A stretch of 64,000 bases of DNA, from positions 248,001 through 312,000 of the forward strand of contig NZ_JAMXWM010000001.1 of assembly GCF_024125445.1 (NCBI RefSeq). The letters are read 5' to 3'. The notes below the pieces were generated by a model. It was not told the DNA's origin and searched no databases. It saw only the letters and a program-made list of their open reading frames with translations. The stretch is from Sporolactobacillus shoreicorticis. GTDB lineage: Bacteria > Bacillota > Bacilli > Bacillales > Sporolactobacillaceae. A program made the translations under genes and the position numbers. Below, piece by piece: positions 37,157 to 46,410 of the stretch (position 1 is the first letter of the stretch; every line of letters begins with the position of its first letter).

Positions 37157-37676
37157 ATGACGGAACCACTAGCAAAAGGAATGAAGGACAGAGAACGAGT
37201 AACCGACTACTTACTTGACAAAGGTGTTGATCTCGTTCTTTCCAGCCCTTACAGACGGGCGCTAGATACGGTCAAACCTTTTGCGGATATTAAGAGGCTT
37301 CTCGTTCATAAGGTCGAAGCGTTTCGTGAGCGAAAAGTGGGGCAGTGGGTTAATAATTTTCACGCTTTTTCAAAGAGACAGTGGGAGGACTTTCAATTTA
37401 AACTGTCAGGCGGAGAGTCTGAGAGAAGTTCAGATTCGAACGATTGATACATTGGGTCATTTGCTGAGTGAACACTGCAATAAAGTTTTGGCGGTTGGCA
37501 GTCATGGTACTGCTCTGAGCACGATCATCAATCATTACGATTCTGCATACGGATTTGAAGATTTTGAACAAATGAAGCACTTGATGCCTTGGATTGTGAA
37601 ACTTACTTTTGATCACAGCAAATGTAAACCAATTGAGACAATTGATCTGTTTACAAGTCAGATGACAAAACGTTGA
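37157..37676 (+). pseudogene. Histidine phosphatase (phosphoglycerate mutase) family, frameshifted
   Basis: The first frame has MTEPLAKGMKDRERVTDYLL and DLVLSSPYRRALDTVKPF, the second conserved block of the family, and ends at 37447. The sense continues in another frame from GGESLREVQIRTIDTLGHLL through LAVGSHGTALSTIINHY to the stop at 37676; the switch lies near 37425. The N-terminal RHG motif that carries the catalytic His is not found upstream. So one frameshift and loss of the N-terminus make this a pseudogene. Confidence 0.8.
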
Positions 37677-37694
37677 TTGATGAAGGAGAAGGCT

Positions 37695-38192
37695 ATGGCG
37701 GATAAACTGTTATATGTGCTTGCCCAGTTTGACAGTAAATCGCAGGCGAAATTGCGTGAAATCCAAAATGAGCTTGTGAAACGAGGGATGATCGGCAAAC
37801 AAGCAGCGCATTTACCCTATCATCTAACCTTGGGTAGCTTTGATCCCGATCAACAATCAGAAATAAGTGAACGTATTGAGAAGGTTTGCAGCAGGACGAG
37901 CCCAATAAAATTGACCCTTAGTCATATCAGTTTGTTTGGCTTAGGTGTTCTATTCTTGGCCCCTAATATAACTCATGAATTACTTAATTTTCAAAGCGAT
38001 TTTATTAAGGGTAGCCGCAACGACTATGAATGGACGGCACATGCCACGTTATTAATCGACAATCCTGATGCAATACAAAAAGCGCTGCCTATTGTTGCAG
38101 CGTATTTTAAGCCTTTCTGTGTGAAAATAGACAGCATATGTCTTTATGAATTCTGGCCGGCACGATGTATTAAAAATCATTATTTGGAGTGA
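37695..38192 (+). CDS. 2'-5' RNA ligase-like 2H phosphoesterase
   Basis: A 165-residue two-histidine phosphoesterase. The two HxT motifs are in LPYHLTLGSFDPD and WTAHATLLIDNPD. Such LigT-like proteins hydrolyse or join 2',5' or cyclic phosphodiester bonds in small RNAs or nucleotides; actual substrate unknown. ATG 37695 is 7 bases from AAGGAG. It starts 18 bp after the histidine-phosphatase remnant and overlaps by none the next gene at 38198. Confidence 0.8.
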   Translation: MADKLLYVLAQFDSKSQAKLREIQNELVKRGMIGKQAAHLPYHLTLGSFDPDQQSEISERIEKVCSRTSPIKLTLSHISLFGLGVLFLAPNITHELLNFQSDFIKGSRNDYEWTAHATLLIDNPDAIQKALPIVAAYFKPFCVKIDSICLYEFWPARCIKNHYLE

Positions 38193-38197
38193 AGGAC

Positions 38198-38482
38198 ATG
38201 ATCGATGAACAGGGGTTATGGGAACTAACTAAAGACTCTCTTTCCTATTGCAAATATTTTTTCTTATCAAGAGAGCAGAAAAGAGCATTCAATGTCCGTT
38301 CTGTTCAAGAGCGATACTGGTTTCAGCAATTGGTAAAGGAACACCCTTCGATCAGCACGTTCATTGAACAGGATCCGGAGTTTAGGGCCTATTTTTCATC
38401 ACGGAAAAAGGTAAGAAAGTTGCTGAGAAATAAAGACGAGCGCACACGTTTTATTAAGCGGGTCAAGGCGGCATGCGGATGA
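38198..38482 (+). CDS. Hypothetical protein (94 residues)
   Basis: A small hydrophilic protein: MIDEQGLWELTKDSLSYCKY, then FFLSREQKRAFNVRSVQERY and a basic C-terminus RKLLRNKDERTRFIKRVKAA. No signal peptide or membrane helix; mostly helical by composition. ATG 38198 is 8 bases from GGAG at the end of the 2H gene, so the two are probably co-expressed. I do not recognise the family. Confidence 0.5.
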   Translation: MIDEQGLWELTKDSLSYCKYFFLSREQKRAFNVRSVQERYWFQQLVKEHPSISTFIEQDPEFRAYFSSRKKVRKLLRNKDERTRFIKRVKAACG

Positions 38483-38544
38483 ATCTGCTGCTGCGAAAAA
38501 GGAAAAGTTGTGAAATTTAAAAAAGCGAATGTCCTAATTAGATT

Positions 38545-38625
38545 TGCAGCAGGACAAGCTCAAGGAAATTGATGCTTAATAATATCGGTTTGCCTGGCTT
38601 AGGTGTTTTATTTTTGACCCTTTGG
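38545..38625 (+). pseudogene. Partial duplicate of the upstream 2H phosphoesterase gene
   Basis: The stretch reading GCAGCAGGACAAGCTCAAGG and later TTTGCCTGGCTTAGGTGTTT is a diverged copy of the 2H gene at about 37889-37965 (GCAGCAGGACGAGCCCAATA ... TTTGTTTGGCTTAGGTGTTC). Only about 80 bp are recognisable and the frame is lost. It shows an old local duplication. Confidence 0.6.
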
Positions 38626-38668
38626 GCAAGTTTTTTAGTGACAATTCCAATCATCGTTGCTCGGGCAA

Positions 38669-39229
38669 CTAACGTTTTTTCAGTTCATCCTCGCGCATCC
38701 ATTGATGATGCTTCATGAGTTTGCCTGTATTTGTATCGGTGTAGCTCACTCGGTACACATTTGTTTTACTGCCGCTGTCAATCGTTGCGGTTGCGCCGTT
38801 CATCCCCTCCATGTGACCGGCTTTGAGTTTCACTTTTGTGCCTTTGGGCAAAAGGGCGTTGCTTTTCGTTGCCAATTCTTCTTGAACGACCCATTTATGA
38901 TTTCTGACCGGCTTGCCACCGGTAATTGGCTTATATGACACACTGTAAACATGAGTTGTATAGACGGCCTCGACAGTCCCCTTCGCATTTTTCATTCCGG
39001 CCATGTGACCGTTGAGCAATGTGATCTTGCTCCCCTTTTTATAGTTCGGATTGTTGGCCTCCTGAAGATCCAGCGTTTGGTCGTCGTCCGATTCCATATG
39101 ATCCATGGACTCATGACTTGAAGACTCGTGAGTTGACGAGTGGCCGGAGTCCGCATTTTGCGTCGTGCCGCAGGCAGTGAGTAAAACCAATATAATGAGC
39201 CCGGCCGAAGAAATGATCTTTTTCAACAT
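38669..39229 (-). CDS. YdhK-like DUF1541 lipoprotein
   Basis: A 186-residue lipoprotein: signal LKKIISSAGLIILVLLTACG with lipobox LTAC, then a low-complexity His/Ser/Met segment (HESSSHESMDHMESDDDQ) and two tandem DUF1541 repeats, recognisable as KGSKITLLNGHMAGMKNAKG and KGTKVKLKAGHMEGMNGATA. The His/Met-rich linker could bind metal such as copper, which is inference; the function of YdhK is unknown. ATG 39229 has AGGAG about 12 bases upstream. A promoter and a terminator hairpin lie in its leader, suggesting attenuation. Confidence 0.85.
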   Translation of the reverse strand: MLKKIISSAGLIILVLLTACGTTQNADSGHSSTHESSSHESMDHMESDDDQTLDLQEANNPNYKKGSKITLLNGHMAGMKNAKGTVEAVYTTHVYSVSYKPITGGKPVRNHKWVVQEELATKSNALLPKGTKVKLKAGHMEGMNGATATIDSGSKTNVYRVSYTDTNTGKLMKHHQWMREDELKKR

Positions 39230-39288
39230 GTAACAAAACAGCTCCTTTGCGGTACATGATTATTCATTCCCCTAAAAGGACAAATAAA

Positions 39289-39315
39289 AACCGAAATTCC
39301 ACTGGAATTTCGGTT
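39289..39315 (-). terminator. Terminator hairpin inside the ydhK-like leader
   Basis: On the reverse strand AACCGAAATTCC-AGTGG-AATTTCGGTT is followed by TTTATTTG. It lies between a TATAAT (39351-39346, reverse strand) and the lipoprotein start, about 30-50 bases into the predicted transcript, so it would end transcription before the gene unless overcome. Confidence 0.65.
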
Positions 39316-39643
39316 GGAGACACAATCATGCAAAAAGCTGGACAAATTATATGTAGACTAATTTTTAGAGGAAAATTTTGAGGAAAGCAACTAAAAAATA
39401 GCAGATGGCAGAAAGAAAACTTTAAAAAAGCAAAACAACGACTTATGATTTAGGTGTTTTTTGCCGGTTTCTCTTATCAAATATTTTAAGGCAAACCTGT
39501 GAGATGATTGGTAAAAATAATTTGTTTGATATTAGCGCTTTTAGATTCGTTCATGCTAAAATAGTAAGATACATCTACTATACTTTTGTTAGTGTCTGCA
39601 TCATCAATCAGCACAATCAAGTATGTGATTTGGGAGGCTTAAA
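39316..39643. other. Intergenic interval between divergent genes
   Basis: Apart from the reverse-strand -10 TATAAT at 39346-39351 and AT-rich sequence I see no gene. Confidence 0.4.
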
Positions 39644-40378
39644 ATGAAAAGTTTTTTTGTTAGTAATGGTTCGGTAAAAATACATGTGCTTGAAAATGGA
39701 GTCCCTTCTCATGATACTCCGTCACTGCTTGTTATCGGTGGAATTTGGGAGCCTGCGGAGAGAGCAATTCCGATACTTTCACAGGTTGGAAGTCATACGG
39801 TTGCCTTGAGTTTCCGAGGGCGAGGATTAAGTTCAACTCCTGCTAAGGGTTACGATCTTGACGACCACCTTTCTGATGTTCAGGCAGTGGTGAAGCATCT
39901 TCAACTTGATCATTATTGTGTCCTCGGATTTTCACGTGGCGTATCCTATGCGCTTGGATGGAGTCTGAAGAATCAACAGAGCATGAGCGGACTGATTCTT
40001 GTTGATCAGCCTCCGCTGCATAGCAAGCCGGATTCAGAATCCGTAGCATTTTGGGCAAACCTTGAATACTTGGGTGTTCCAATACTGAATTTTATGCGAA
40101 AGACAGCGCTGGAAGGACTAGAAAGAGAGGCGACTCAGATCGATTTTTCCTCTCAGTTGTCACAATTGCGAATTCCTGTCACCTTTTTTGTAGGCAAGAA
40201 TAAGAACTCTAAAATTCGATCCGATATCTCAGAAGAAATTTTACAACTTTATAGACAAAAAATCTCTTGTTTTAATCTTGTCACGTTTCAAAAATCCGGA
40301 CACATGATACCGGACGAGGAACAACAAAAATACATTGCCGAAATAGCTTCGTTTATCAAGAAACGGAGTGAGTCATGA
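39644..40378 (+). CDS. Alpha/beta hydrolase
   Basis: A 244-residue alpha/beta-fold hydrolase. The nucleophile elbow is CVLGFSRGVSYALGWSL, which is G-F-S-R-G (Ser nucleophile). The oxyanion region is LLVIGGIWEPAERAIPIL and the strand before the acid is ALSFRGRGLSSTPAKGYDLD. The catalytic His is in QKSGHMIPDEEQQKYIAEI. Size is standard for this family. GGGAGG precedes ATG 39644. The substrate is unknown and no operon partner is evident. Confidence 0.85.
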   Translation: MKSFFVSNGSVKIHVLENGVPSHDTPSLLVIGGIWEPAERAIPILSQVGSHTVALSFRGRGLSSTPAKGYDLDDHLSDVQAVVKHLQLDHYCVLGFSRGVSYALGWSLKNQQSMSGLILVDQPPLHSKPDSESVAFWANLEYLGVPILNFMRKTALEGLEREATQIDFSSQLSQLRIPVTFFVGKNKNSKIRSDISEEILQLYRQKISCFNLVTFQKSGHMIPDEEQQKYIAEIASFIKKRSES

Positions 40379-40933
40379 GGATTATAGGGCAAGTACTGGC
40401 GGCTGATTTGCCGTACAATTTATGCTCTTTTTTTTAAACTGCAATTTTTTCTGTTCCTTGATGGATAGAGACGTGGTATATTGTTTTTTCAATGAACCGG
40501 CAAGCGGTTTCGTGTCTTGATGATCGTTTTGTTCGTTTTCTTGTTGTCTAGGAAATTAAAGAATCTCAACTTGTGGATAACGCTCCGTTAAGCGATTCAT
40601 TGAACTTTTGGTTGGTTGGATCAAAATAAACGAGCAATTTGTCTGAGTCAAAGTCAAACCTGTTCGTTTCGCCGGTCACTTTGTCTGGGTTAATGGCGAC
40701 TGTGTCCCGTTCAAGCGCTCAAATATCTTTTTTGGGTGCCTTTTTTTAAATCTGCTGCTTAATTATGAGTAGCTTTAATTGAATGATGAACAATAGAATT
40801 TGGCACCGCAGTCAAAGTAATAGAATTCTTAATGAATTAATTATATAGTATGAATAATTCCCTTGGGTTGTTATATCATAATATATATAAATATGCATAA
40901 AATGAATAGTGTACTATATATGGAGGAAAAATA
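40379..40933. other. Non-coding interval holding a decayed gene end
   Basis: No intact gene. The reverse strand carries an eroded coding end (40565-40721, listed separately); the rest is AT-rich with T runs and a TATATA-rich stretch just before the ATPase gene (40840-40920). Confidence 0.5.
40565..40721 (-). pseudogene. C-terminal remnant of an unidentified gene
   Basis: The reverse strand reads ALERDTVAINPDKVTGETNR, then FDFDSDKLLVYFDPTNQKFN and a TGA at 40567-40565. A stop lies directly upstream of ALERD, so only about 50 codons survive. The piece is protein-like, but I cannot name the family. Confidence 0.4.
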
Positions 40934-42397
40934 ATGATTTCATTTACGGATGAAAAGTTGTTGAACTTATTAATTCAATATAATCCTTGGTGGAAAGGAA
41001 TCCCCATATCTGAAAAAACGGCACCACCGCATCAACGATTCGCTTATTATGAAGCAAAAAAACTGCTCTTTCATAAAGATCTGCGTCGATTTGTGATCCT
41101 ATCCGGTGCAAGACGCGTTGGAAAAACAACGATTATGTATCAGCTCATTCAGAGCCTTTTGGAAAATGGAGTGGCCGCGAGAAATATTGTTTACTTGTCT
41201 TTTGATAATCCTATTTTAAAATTAGGAGGTTTTGACGGTGTTTTAAGGGCCTATGATAATGCCTATCCTATTGATGGGGATCTTTATTTTTTCTTTGATG
41301 AAGTTCAGTATGCCGAAGATTGGGAAAGATGGATTAAGACTTTATATGATACACGCCTCAATCTGCGTCTTGTTGCAACCGTTTCCGCAAGCCCAGCTTT
41401 AGAAAAAGGATCTGCAGATAGCGGTGTGGGTCTATGGAGTGTGCTCAAAATTCCTACGCTATCCTTCTACGAGTATTGCGATCTCTTGCAATTGCCGTCG
41501 AGACCGTAGTTGGATGATGGGATACGACCAGCACAGCTCTATCGCTTGCAACAGAGTGATCTAACTAATCTCATGACAAAGTTCTCATCGCTTCAGCAGC
41601 ATTTTAACCGTTATCTAGTGGTTGGTGGGTTCCCGGAACTTGCCCTTTCAAGCGATGATACGCTCTCACAAAGAATGCTTCGTGAGGATGTCGTCGATAA
41701 AGTTATAAAGCGAGATATTTTAACTCTTTTTAATGTCCGAAACCCTTTACAGCTTGAAAAAGTCTTTTTGTACCTATGTATGAATTCATCAAATCTCATC
41801 AATATATCAGCGATGGCTAAAGAGCTTGATAGCATGAACAAGATCACTTTATTAAATTATATACGTTTTTTGAAAGAGGCAAATCTCATCTATATCAGTG
41901 ATCCGATTGGTATTGACGGCAAAGGAATTTTGAAACGTAAACCGAAAATTTATGTTGCTGATGCTGCCATTCGAAATGCTGTGCTCATGCTGGAGGATGT
42001 TATTACGGACCCAAATGAAATGGGCATTATGGTTGAAACGACAGTATATAAGCATATTGCTGCTTTTTACTACACAACAAATGCGCAAGTGGGTTATTAT
42101 CGTAAGCTTAAAGAGAACGAAAAAGAAGTCGATGTTGTGGTCGAGCTTCCTGCCGCACGAATCTTATGCGAAGTGAAATACAGGGGAAATTCACGCATAC
42201 CTGAAACAGATGCAATTATTGAACTTGCTAATGATGAAAGCAAAAAGACGCGAGGGGCTTTGGTTATCACAAAACGGGCAGAGGATTATGGTGTGACCGC
42301 CCATCACACGAGAATTCCAGTCGTACGAATCCCTGCACCGGCATTTTTATATCTGCTTGGTCATGCGGAAAAAGAGGGCTATGTAGCAAAAATGTAA
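40934..42397 (+). pseudogene. AAA-14/DUF4143 ATPase split by an in-frame TAG
   Basis: The frame is continuous from ATG 40934 to 42397 except for a single TAG at 41507-41509. Before it: Walker A in ILSGARRVGKTTIMYQLI and Walker B in YFFFDEVQYAEDWERWIKTL. After it: QHFNRYLVVGGFPELALSSD, NISAMAKELDSMNKITLLNY and a DUF4143 nuclease-like end (EVDVVVELPAARILCEVKYR). The whole would be about 487 residues, usual for this archaeal/bacterial ATPase family of unknown role. The stop replaces one codon between LQLPSRP and LDDGIRP. A strong AGGAGG-like site precedes the start. It is either a recent pseudogene or a sequencing error. Confidence 0.85.
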
Positions 42398-42521
42398 TAA
42401 AGAACGCATAGGATTTAGTATTGATTTTGCAAAGCAACTTAATTTTCTTTAACGTGCCTTTTTCAATGGCTGACCACGATCCACGGTAAAAATAGTTCAT
42501 AGTGAAGAGCGGATTAATGAA

Positions 42522-42557
42522 AACGAGCAGTCTCAGCATCGGTTGAGGACGCTCGTT
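42522..42557 (-). terminator. Intrinsic terminator of the PFOR gene
   Basis: On the reverse strand AACGAGCGTCCTCA pairs with TGAGACTGCTCGTT, followed by TTCATT; it lies 27 bp after the PFOR stop codon. Confidence 0.85.
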
Positions 42558-42584
42558 TCGTTTGAATTCCATCGGATCGCCGCG

Positions 42585-45500
42585 TCATGGCTCTTGTTCC
42601 TTCAGCGACGCCGAATGCTGTTCGAGGAGTCGGTACCGGTTGTAACGTTTTCTCGCTTCCGCCTCGTTTTGTTTGAGCAGGTGCGAATAACCCGCTGTAT
42701 CGTGAGTGAATGCACTTGAGAAACGGTTTTCACCGGCAAGGAAATCTTGAAAAAAGTTCCACTGTGGCGGTCTTGAATCGATCTTCATGATTGCTTCGGC
42801 CTTCTTTGTTTCCGGAGTTCTATGGAAAAGAACCCAATAGCCGCAGTCAACAGCCTTTTTTTCCTCAATGACTGAGCTGTTCTTTGTGATACCATGCAGG
42901 ATACACGGGCTGTAGGCGATCAGAATCGACGGGCCATTGTACGCCTCGGCTTCTTTAAAAACGTTGAGTGTATGCGCCGGATTCGCCCCGATGCAGATCT
43001 GGGCAACATAGGCATTCTCATAGGTCATGACGATTGACGCGAAGTCTTTTTTGACCTTTTTGTTTCCGGTGACGGAGAAGCGTGTGCGTGATCCTGTCGG
43101 ACTCGCCTTCGACCGCTGTCCACCGGTGTTCGAATAGCCTTCATTGTCGAGCACGAGAATGTTTACGTCACTGTTCTCGGCTAGTATATGATCGATACCG
43201 CTTGAATCAATGTCATATGCCCAGCCGTCGCCGCCAATGATCCACTGTGAGCGCTTGGTGAAAAAATGGCGCATGGATAACACCGTTTGCAGTTCAGTAT
43301 AAATTCCAGCTTCGTTGACTAACTCGGCGATGAGCCGTTCGACGACGGCACCGTGATGCGTGTGCTCCCGATAAGCAGTTAACCATTGGGCGGCGGCCTT
43401 GCGCAGTGCCGAACTGTATTTTCGTTCCTTTTGTATGGACTCCACTTGATAGGCGATATGCTGTTGTTCAAGTTCCGAACCTTGCTGTATGCCGAATCCG
43501 TATTCAGCATTATTTTCTAAAAGTGATGTTCCCCATACCGGTCCAAATCCGTTTTCATTTGTCGTGTAAGGAACGGAAGGTGCCGTGTTTCCCCAGATGG
43601 ATGTACAGCCGGTTGCATTGGCGATCATCATTCTTGACCCGAACAGCTGTGTCAGCAATTTAATATAGGCGGGCTGACCGCATCCGGCACACGCGCCGGG
43701 AAATTCAAGCAGCGGTTGCTGAAATTGGCTGTCTCTGATGGTTGTCTTTGCCGCGTTTTTCGACTGTTTCGGCAACTCATGATGCGTCAGCACGAAATCC
43801 CAGTTCTTTGCCTCAGCATCCTTGATCGGAGCGATCGGCGTCATCGTCAGGCTTTTCGTTTTCGATGGACAAATATCCTGACAGAGTGAGCATCCGGTGC
43901 AATCCAATGGAGATACTTGCACGCGATAGCGAATTTCCGGCGACTTTTTCATTGCTTTAGTCGGAAGTTGAGCTGAGTCAGCGTCACCCGCTTTTAGAAT
44001 GAACGGGCGGATGGATGCGTGCGGACAGATCATCGAGCAGAAATTACATCCGATACAGGTGTCGGGATTCCAAATCGGAATTTGAATCGCGAGATCGCGC
44101 TTGTCCTTCGCCGCGGTTCCTGCCGGAAAAGAGCCGTCGGTCAATCCGTTGTCGATCAGCGTGCCGACGGTGATTTGATCACCTTTATGCTGATTCATCA
44201 CATTTTGGATGGAATGGAAATAGTCACGCTGATTGATGCTTTGGTCAATCGCCGTTTGTTGCGGAAGATCTGCCCAAAACTCAGGAATGTCGATTTTTTT
44301 AAGCCGCGTGACCGCTTCATCCATTGCCCGTGCGTTTTGCCATACGATCTCTTCACGGATTCCCGCAAACTTTTTCTGCGTTTCCTCTTTAAGCAGTTTG
44401 AGCGCCTGCGTAAATGGAATGATCGACGACAGGTAGAAAAAACAGATCTGCATGATGGTGTTGATATGCGGGCCGAGCGCGTATTTTTCCGCAATTTTAT
44501 TTGCGGGAATGGTGTAAAATCGGATGTTCTGTCGTGCAAGATAGCGCTTCTGTTCATTTGTGAGCAGAAGCGCAAGCTCAGGTTCGGTTGTTTGACTGTT
44601 TACGAGAAATAAACCGTTGGCCTTCAGTCCGCGCAGCAAATCAAATTTCCGGATGTAACGTTCGCAGTAACAGACGACGGCGTCGGGTGTTTGGACATGA
44701 TACGCCGAATAAATCGGCTGCTTCGAAAAACGTAAATGAGATATGGTCAGATTCCCGGATTTTTTCGGATCGTACCAAAATAAACCCTGGACATCGCGCC
44801 CGGTTGTTTCGCCGATAATTTTAGCCGTTTGTTTATTGCAGCTGACTGCCCCGTCTGAGCCAAAGCCCCAAGTACGCATCTGAAAGGCATCGCTGCCTGT
44901 CAGATCCTTTGATCCTGAGCCGAGGAGGGACAGATGGGTGACGTCATCGATAATCCCCAATGTAAAGCATGGTTTCGGTGCGCTTTTTTCTCCTTCAAAA
45001 AAGGCACTTCGGATCTGATCCGGTGTGACATCCTTTGAACCCAGGCCGTAGCGGCCGCCAATGATGATCGGATGTGAAGACAGCGTGTAGCACGCGTTCC
45101 GAACATCGGATACGAGCGGTTCCGAAACGGCACCAGGTTCTTTGGTGCGGTCCAGTACGACGAGTGATCGAACGGTTTTGGGAAGGCAGTCCAAGAAAAG
45201 CTGTTTCGGAAACGGCCGATAGAGGTGAATGGTGATCATGGCAAATCGTTTTCCGAGCGTGTTCTGCTCATCGACAACTTGGCGGACGGTCTGAGCGACA
45301 GATCCCATTGAAATGACAACCACCTCAGCATCACCGGCGCCATAGTAATCGACAGGCGCGCAGTTGGTCTGGAAAAGTGGGTTGAGTCTGGCAATCGCAT
45401 TCGCCACAACCGATTCCGCCGTCTGATATTTCGGATTCACTGTTTCAAGCTGCTGAAAAAAGAGATCCGGCGTTACCGATGCTCCGGACGCGCGTGGTGC

Positions 45501-46127
45501 GTCGTTGCGCATGGCGTGCTCCTTCATTAAATGATAGGCGTCATGATTAAACGTTTTTTGAAGCTCATCATACTCCGGGACAACAATTTTTCGTAATTCA
45601 TGGCTGGTATTAAATCCATCAATAAAGTGCACGACAGGCAGTGATAACGCGACAGCCGACAGATGGGCAGCGGCCGAAAACAAAGCGGCTTCCTGCACGG
45701 AGGAAGCAGCAAGCATAACGGCTCCGGTTTGCCGCACGGACATAACATCGCTGTGATCGCCGTATATACTCAGCACGCTGCTCGACACCGAACGCGCGGC
45801 GACATGAAGTACGGCCGGCAGCTGTTCGCCAACCATTTTATAGAGGGTCGGTGCCATTAACAATAACCCTTGGGATGAGGTATAGGAGGTGCACAGTGTT
45901 CCCGCCTTTAGAAGGCCGTGCATGGTGCCGGCAACGCCGCCTTCCGACTGCATTTCAATAACACGGACTTTGTGACCGAATATATTTTTACGCGCGTCAC
46001 TGCTTGACCATTGCTCTGTTTTTTCTGCCATACCGGAGGATGGTGTAATCGGATAAATGACTGCGGCTTCGGTGAAGGCATAAGCCATTTCCGCAGCCGC
46101 TTCATTTCCGTCAATTACTTTTATCAT
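42585..46127 (-). CDS. nifJ: Pyruvate:ferredoxin (flavodoxin) oxidoreductase
   Basis: An 1180-residue single-chain enzyme that oxidises pyruvate to acetyl-CoA and CO2 and reduces ferredoxin or flavodoxin. Domain order is normal: N-terminal pyrimidine-binding part (AAVIYPITPSSGMAEKTEQW), the gamma domain (GGRYGLGSKDVTPDQI), two [4Fe-4S] clusters in CIGCNFCSMICPHASIRP and CTGCSLCQDICPSKTKS, and the C-terminal thiamine-diphosphate part with GACAGCGQPAYIKLLTQLFG, IIGGDGWAYDIDSSGIDH and LVLDNEGYSNTGGQRSKASP. An in-frame ATG at 46160 exists, but ATG 46127 (MIKVIDGNEA) has GGGAGG and matches the family. It implies strict or facultative anaerobic pyruvate metabolism and could reduce ferredoxin for the radical activase. 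Confidence 0.96.
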   Translation of the reverse strand: MIKVIDGNEAAAEMAYAFTEAAVIYPITPSSGMAEKTEQWSSSDARKNIFGHKVRVIEMQSEGGVAGTMHGLLKAGTLCTSYTSSQGLLLMAPTLYKMVGEQLPAVLHVAARSVSSSVLSIYGDHSDVMSVRQTGAVMLAASSVQEAALFSAAAHLSAVALSLPVVHFIDGFNTSHELRKIVVPEYDELQKTFNHDAYHLMKEHAMRNDAPRASGASVTPDLFFQQLETVNPKYQTAESVVANAIARLNPLFQTNCAPVDYYGAGDAEVVVISMGSVAQTVRQVVDEQNTLGKRFAMITIHLYRPFPKQLFLDCLPKTVRSLVVLDRTKEPGAVSEPLVSDVRNACYTLSSHPIIIGGRYGLGSKDVTPDQIRSAFFEGEKSAPKPCFTLGIIDDVTHLSLLGSGSKDLTGSDAFQMRTWGFGSDGAVSCNKQTAKIIGETTGRDVQGLFWYDPKKSGNLTISHLRFSKQPIYSAYHVQTPDAVVCYCERYIRKFDLLRGLKANGLFLVNSQTTEPELALLLTNEQKRYLARQNIRFYTIPANKIAEKYALGPHINTIMQICFFYLSSIIPFTQALKLLKEETQKKFAGIREEIVWQNARAMDEAVTRLKKIDIPEFWADLPQQTAIDQSINQRDYFHSIQNVMNQHKGDQITVGTLIDNGLTDGSFPAGTAAKDKRDLAIQIPIWNPDTCIGCNFCSMICPHASIRPFILKAGDADSAQLPTKAMKKSPEIRYRVQVSPLDCTGCSLCQDICPSKTKSLTMTPIAPIKDAEAKNWDFVLTHHELPKQSKNAAKTTIRDSQFQQPLLEFPGACAGCGQPAYIKLLTQLFGSRMMIANATGCTSIWGNTAPSVPYTTNENGFGPVWGTSLLENNAEYGFGIQQGSELEQQHIAYQVESIQKERKYSSALRKAAAQWLTAYREHTHHGAVVERLIAELVNEAGIYTELQTVLSMRHFFTKRSQWIIGGDGWAYDIDSSGIDHILAENSDVNILVLDNEGYSNTGGQRSKASPTGSRTRFSVTGNKKVKKDFASIVMTYENAYVAQICIGANPAHTLNVFKEAEAYNGPSILIAYSPCILHGITKNSSVIEEKKAVDCGYWVLFHRTPETKKAEAIMKIDSRPPQWNFFQDFLAGENRFSSAFTHDTAGYSHLLKQNEAEARKRYNRYRLLEQHSASLKEQEP

Positions 46128-46175
46128 TAAGAATCCTCCCCTTCTTGTTGCAGACTTCATGTATGTACCTTTATC

Positions 46176-46257
46176 TTAGAAGCGTTTGCAAGAAGAAACT
46201 AAAACTTTTCCCACTCAAAAATGGTAAAAATATGACCCACAAATGTAATCGTTTACA
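46176..46257. promoter_or_regulatory. Two cre-like sites upstream of PFOR and the BMC locus
   Basis: TGTAATCGTTTACA at 46244-46257 matches the cre consensus perfectly. TTAGAAGCGTTTGCA at 46176-46190 has one mismatch. They lie 50-130 bp before the PFOR start and 154-235 bp before the first BMC-cluster gene, so CcpA probably controls PFOR and possibly the BMC promoter. Confidence 0.75.
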
Positions 46258-46319
46258 AACAAAACGCTTATCAAGTGATTTTCGCCTGAGTTGCCTGGGT
46301 CGATAATTACCTTTTTGTG

Positions 46320-46361
46320 GGCACATTTGTGCCAACTGTATTTTCTCATTTGCTTTACAAT
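46320..46361 (+). promoter_or_regulatory. Palindrome and -10 box before the BMC operon
   Basis: GGCACA-TT-TGTGCC (46320-46333) is a perfect palindrome. TACAAT (46356-46361) is a good -10; the palindrome abuts the -35 position, which itself is poor (about 46333-46338). An activator-dependent promoter, possibly recognised by the AraC-type regulator at 61209, is a reasonable inference. Confidence 0.45.
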
Positions 46362-46410
46362 GAATCTGTGCTTCAAGGAGGTCGGAAAAAGAGAGGAGAA
46401 AAACGACACT

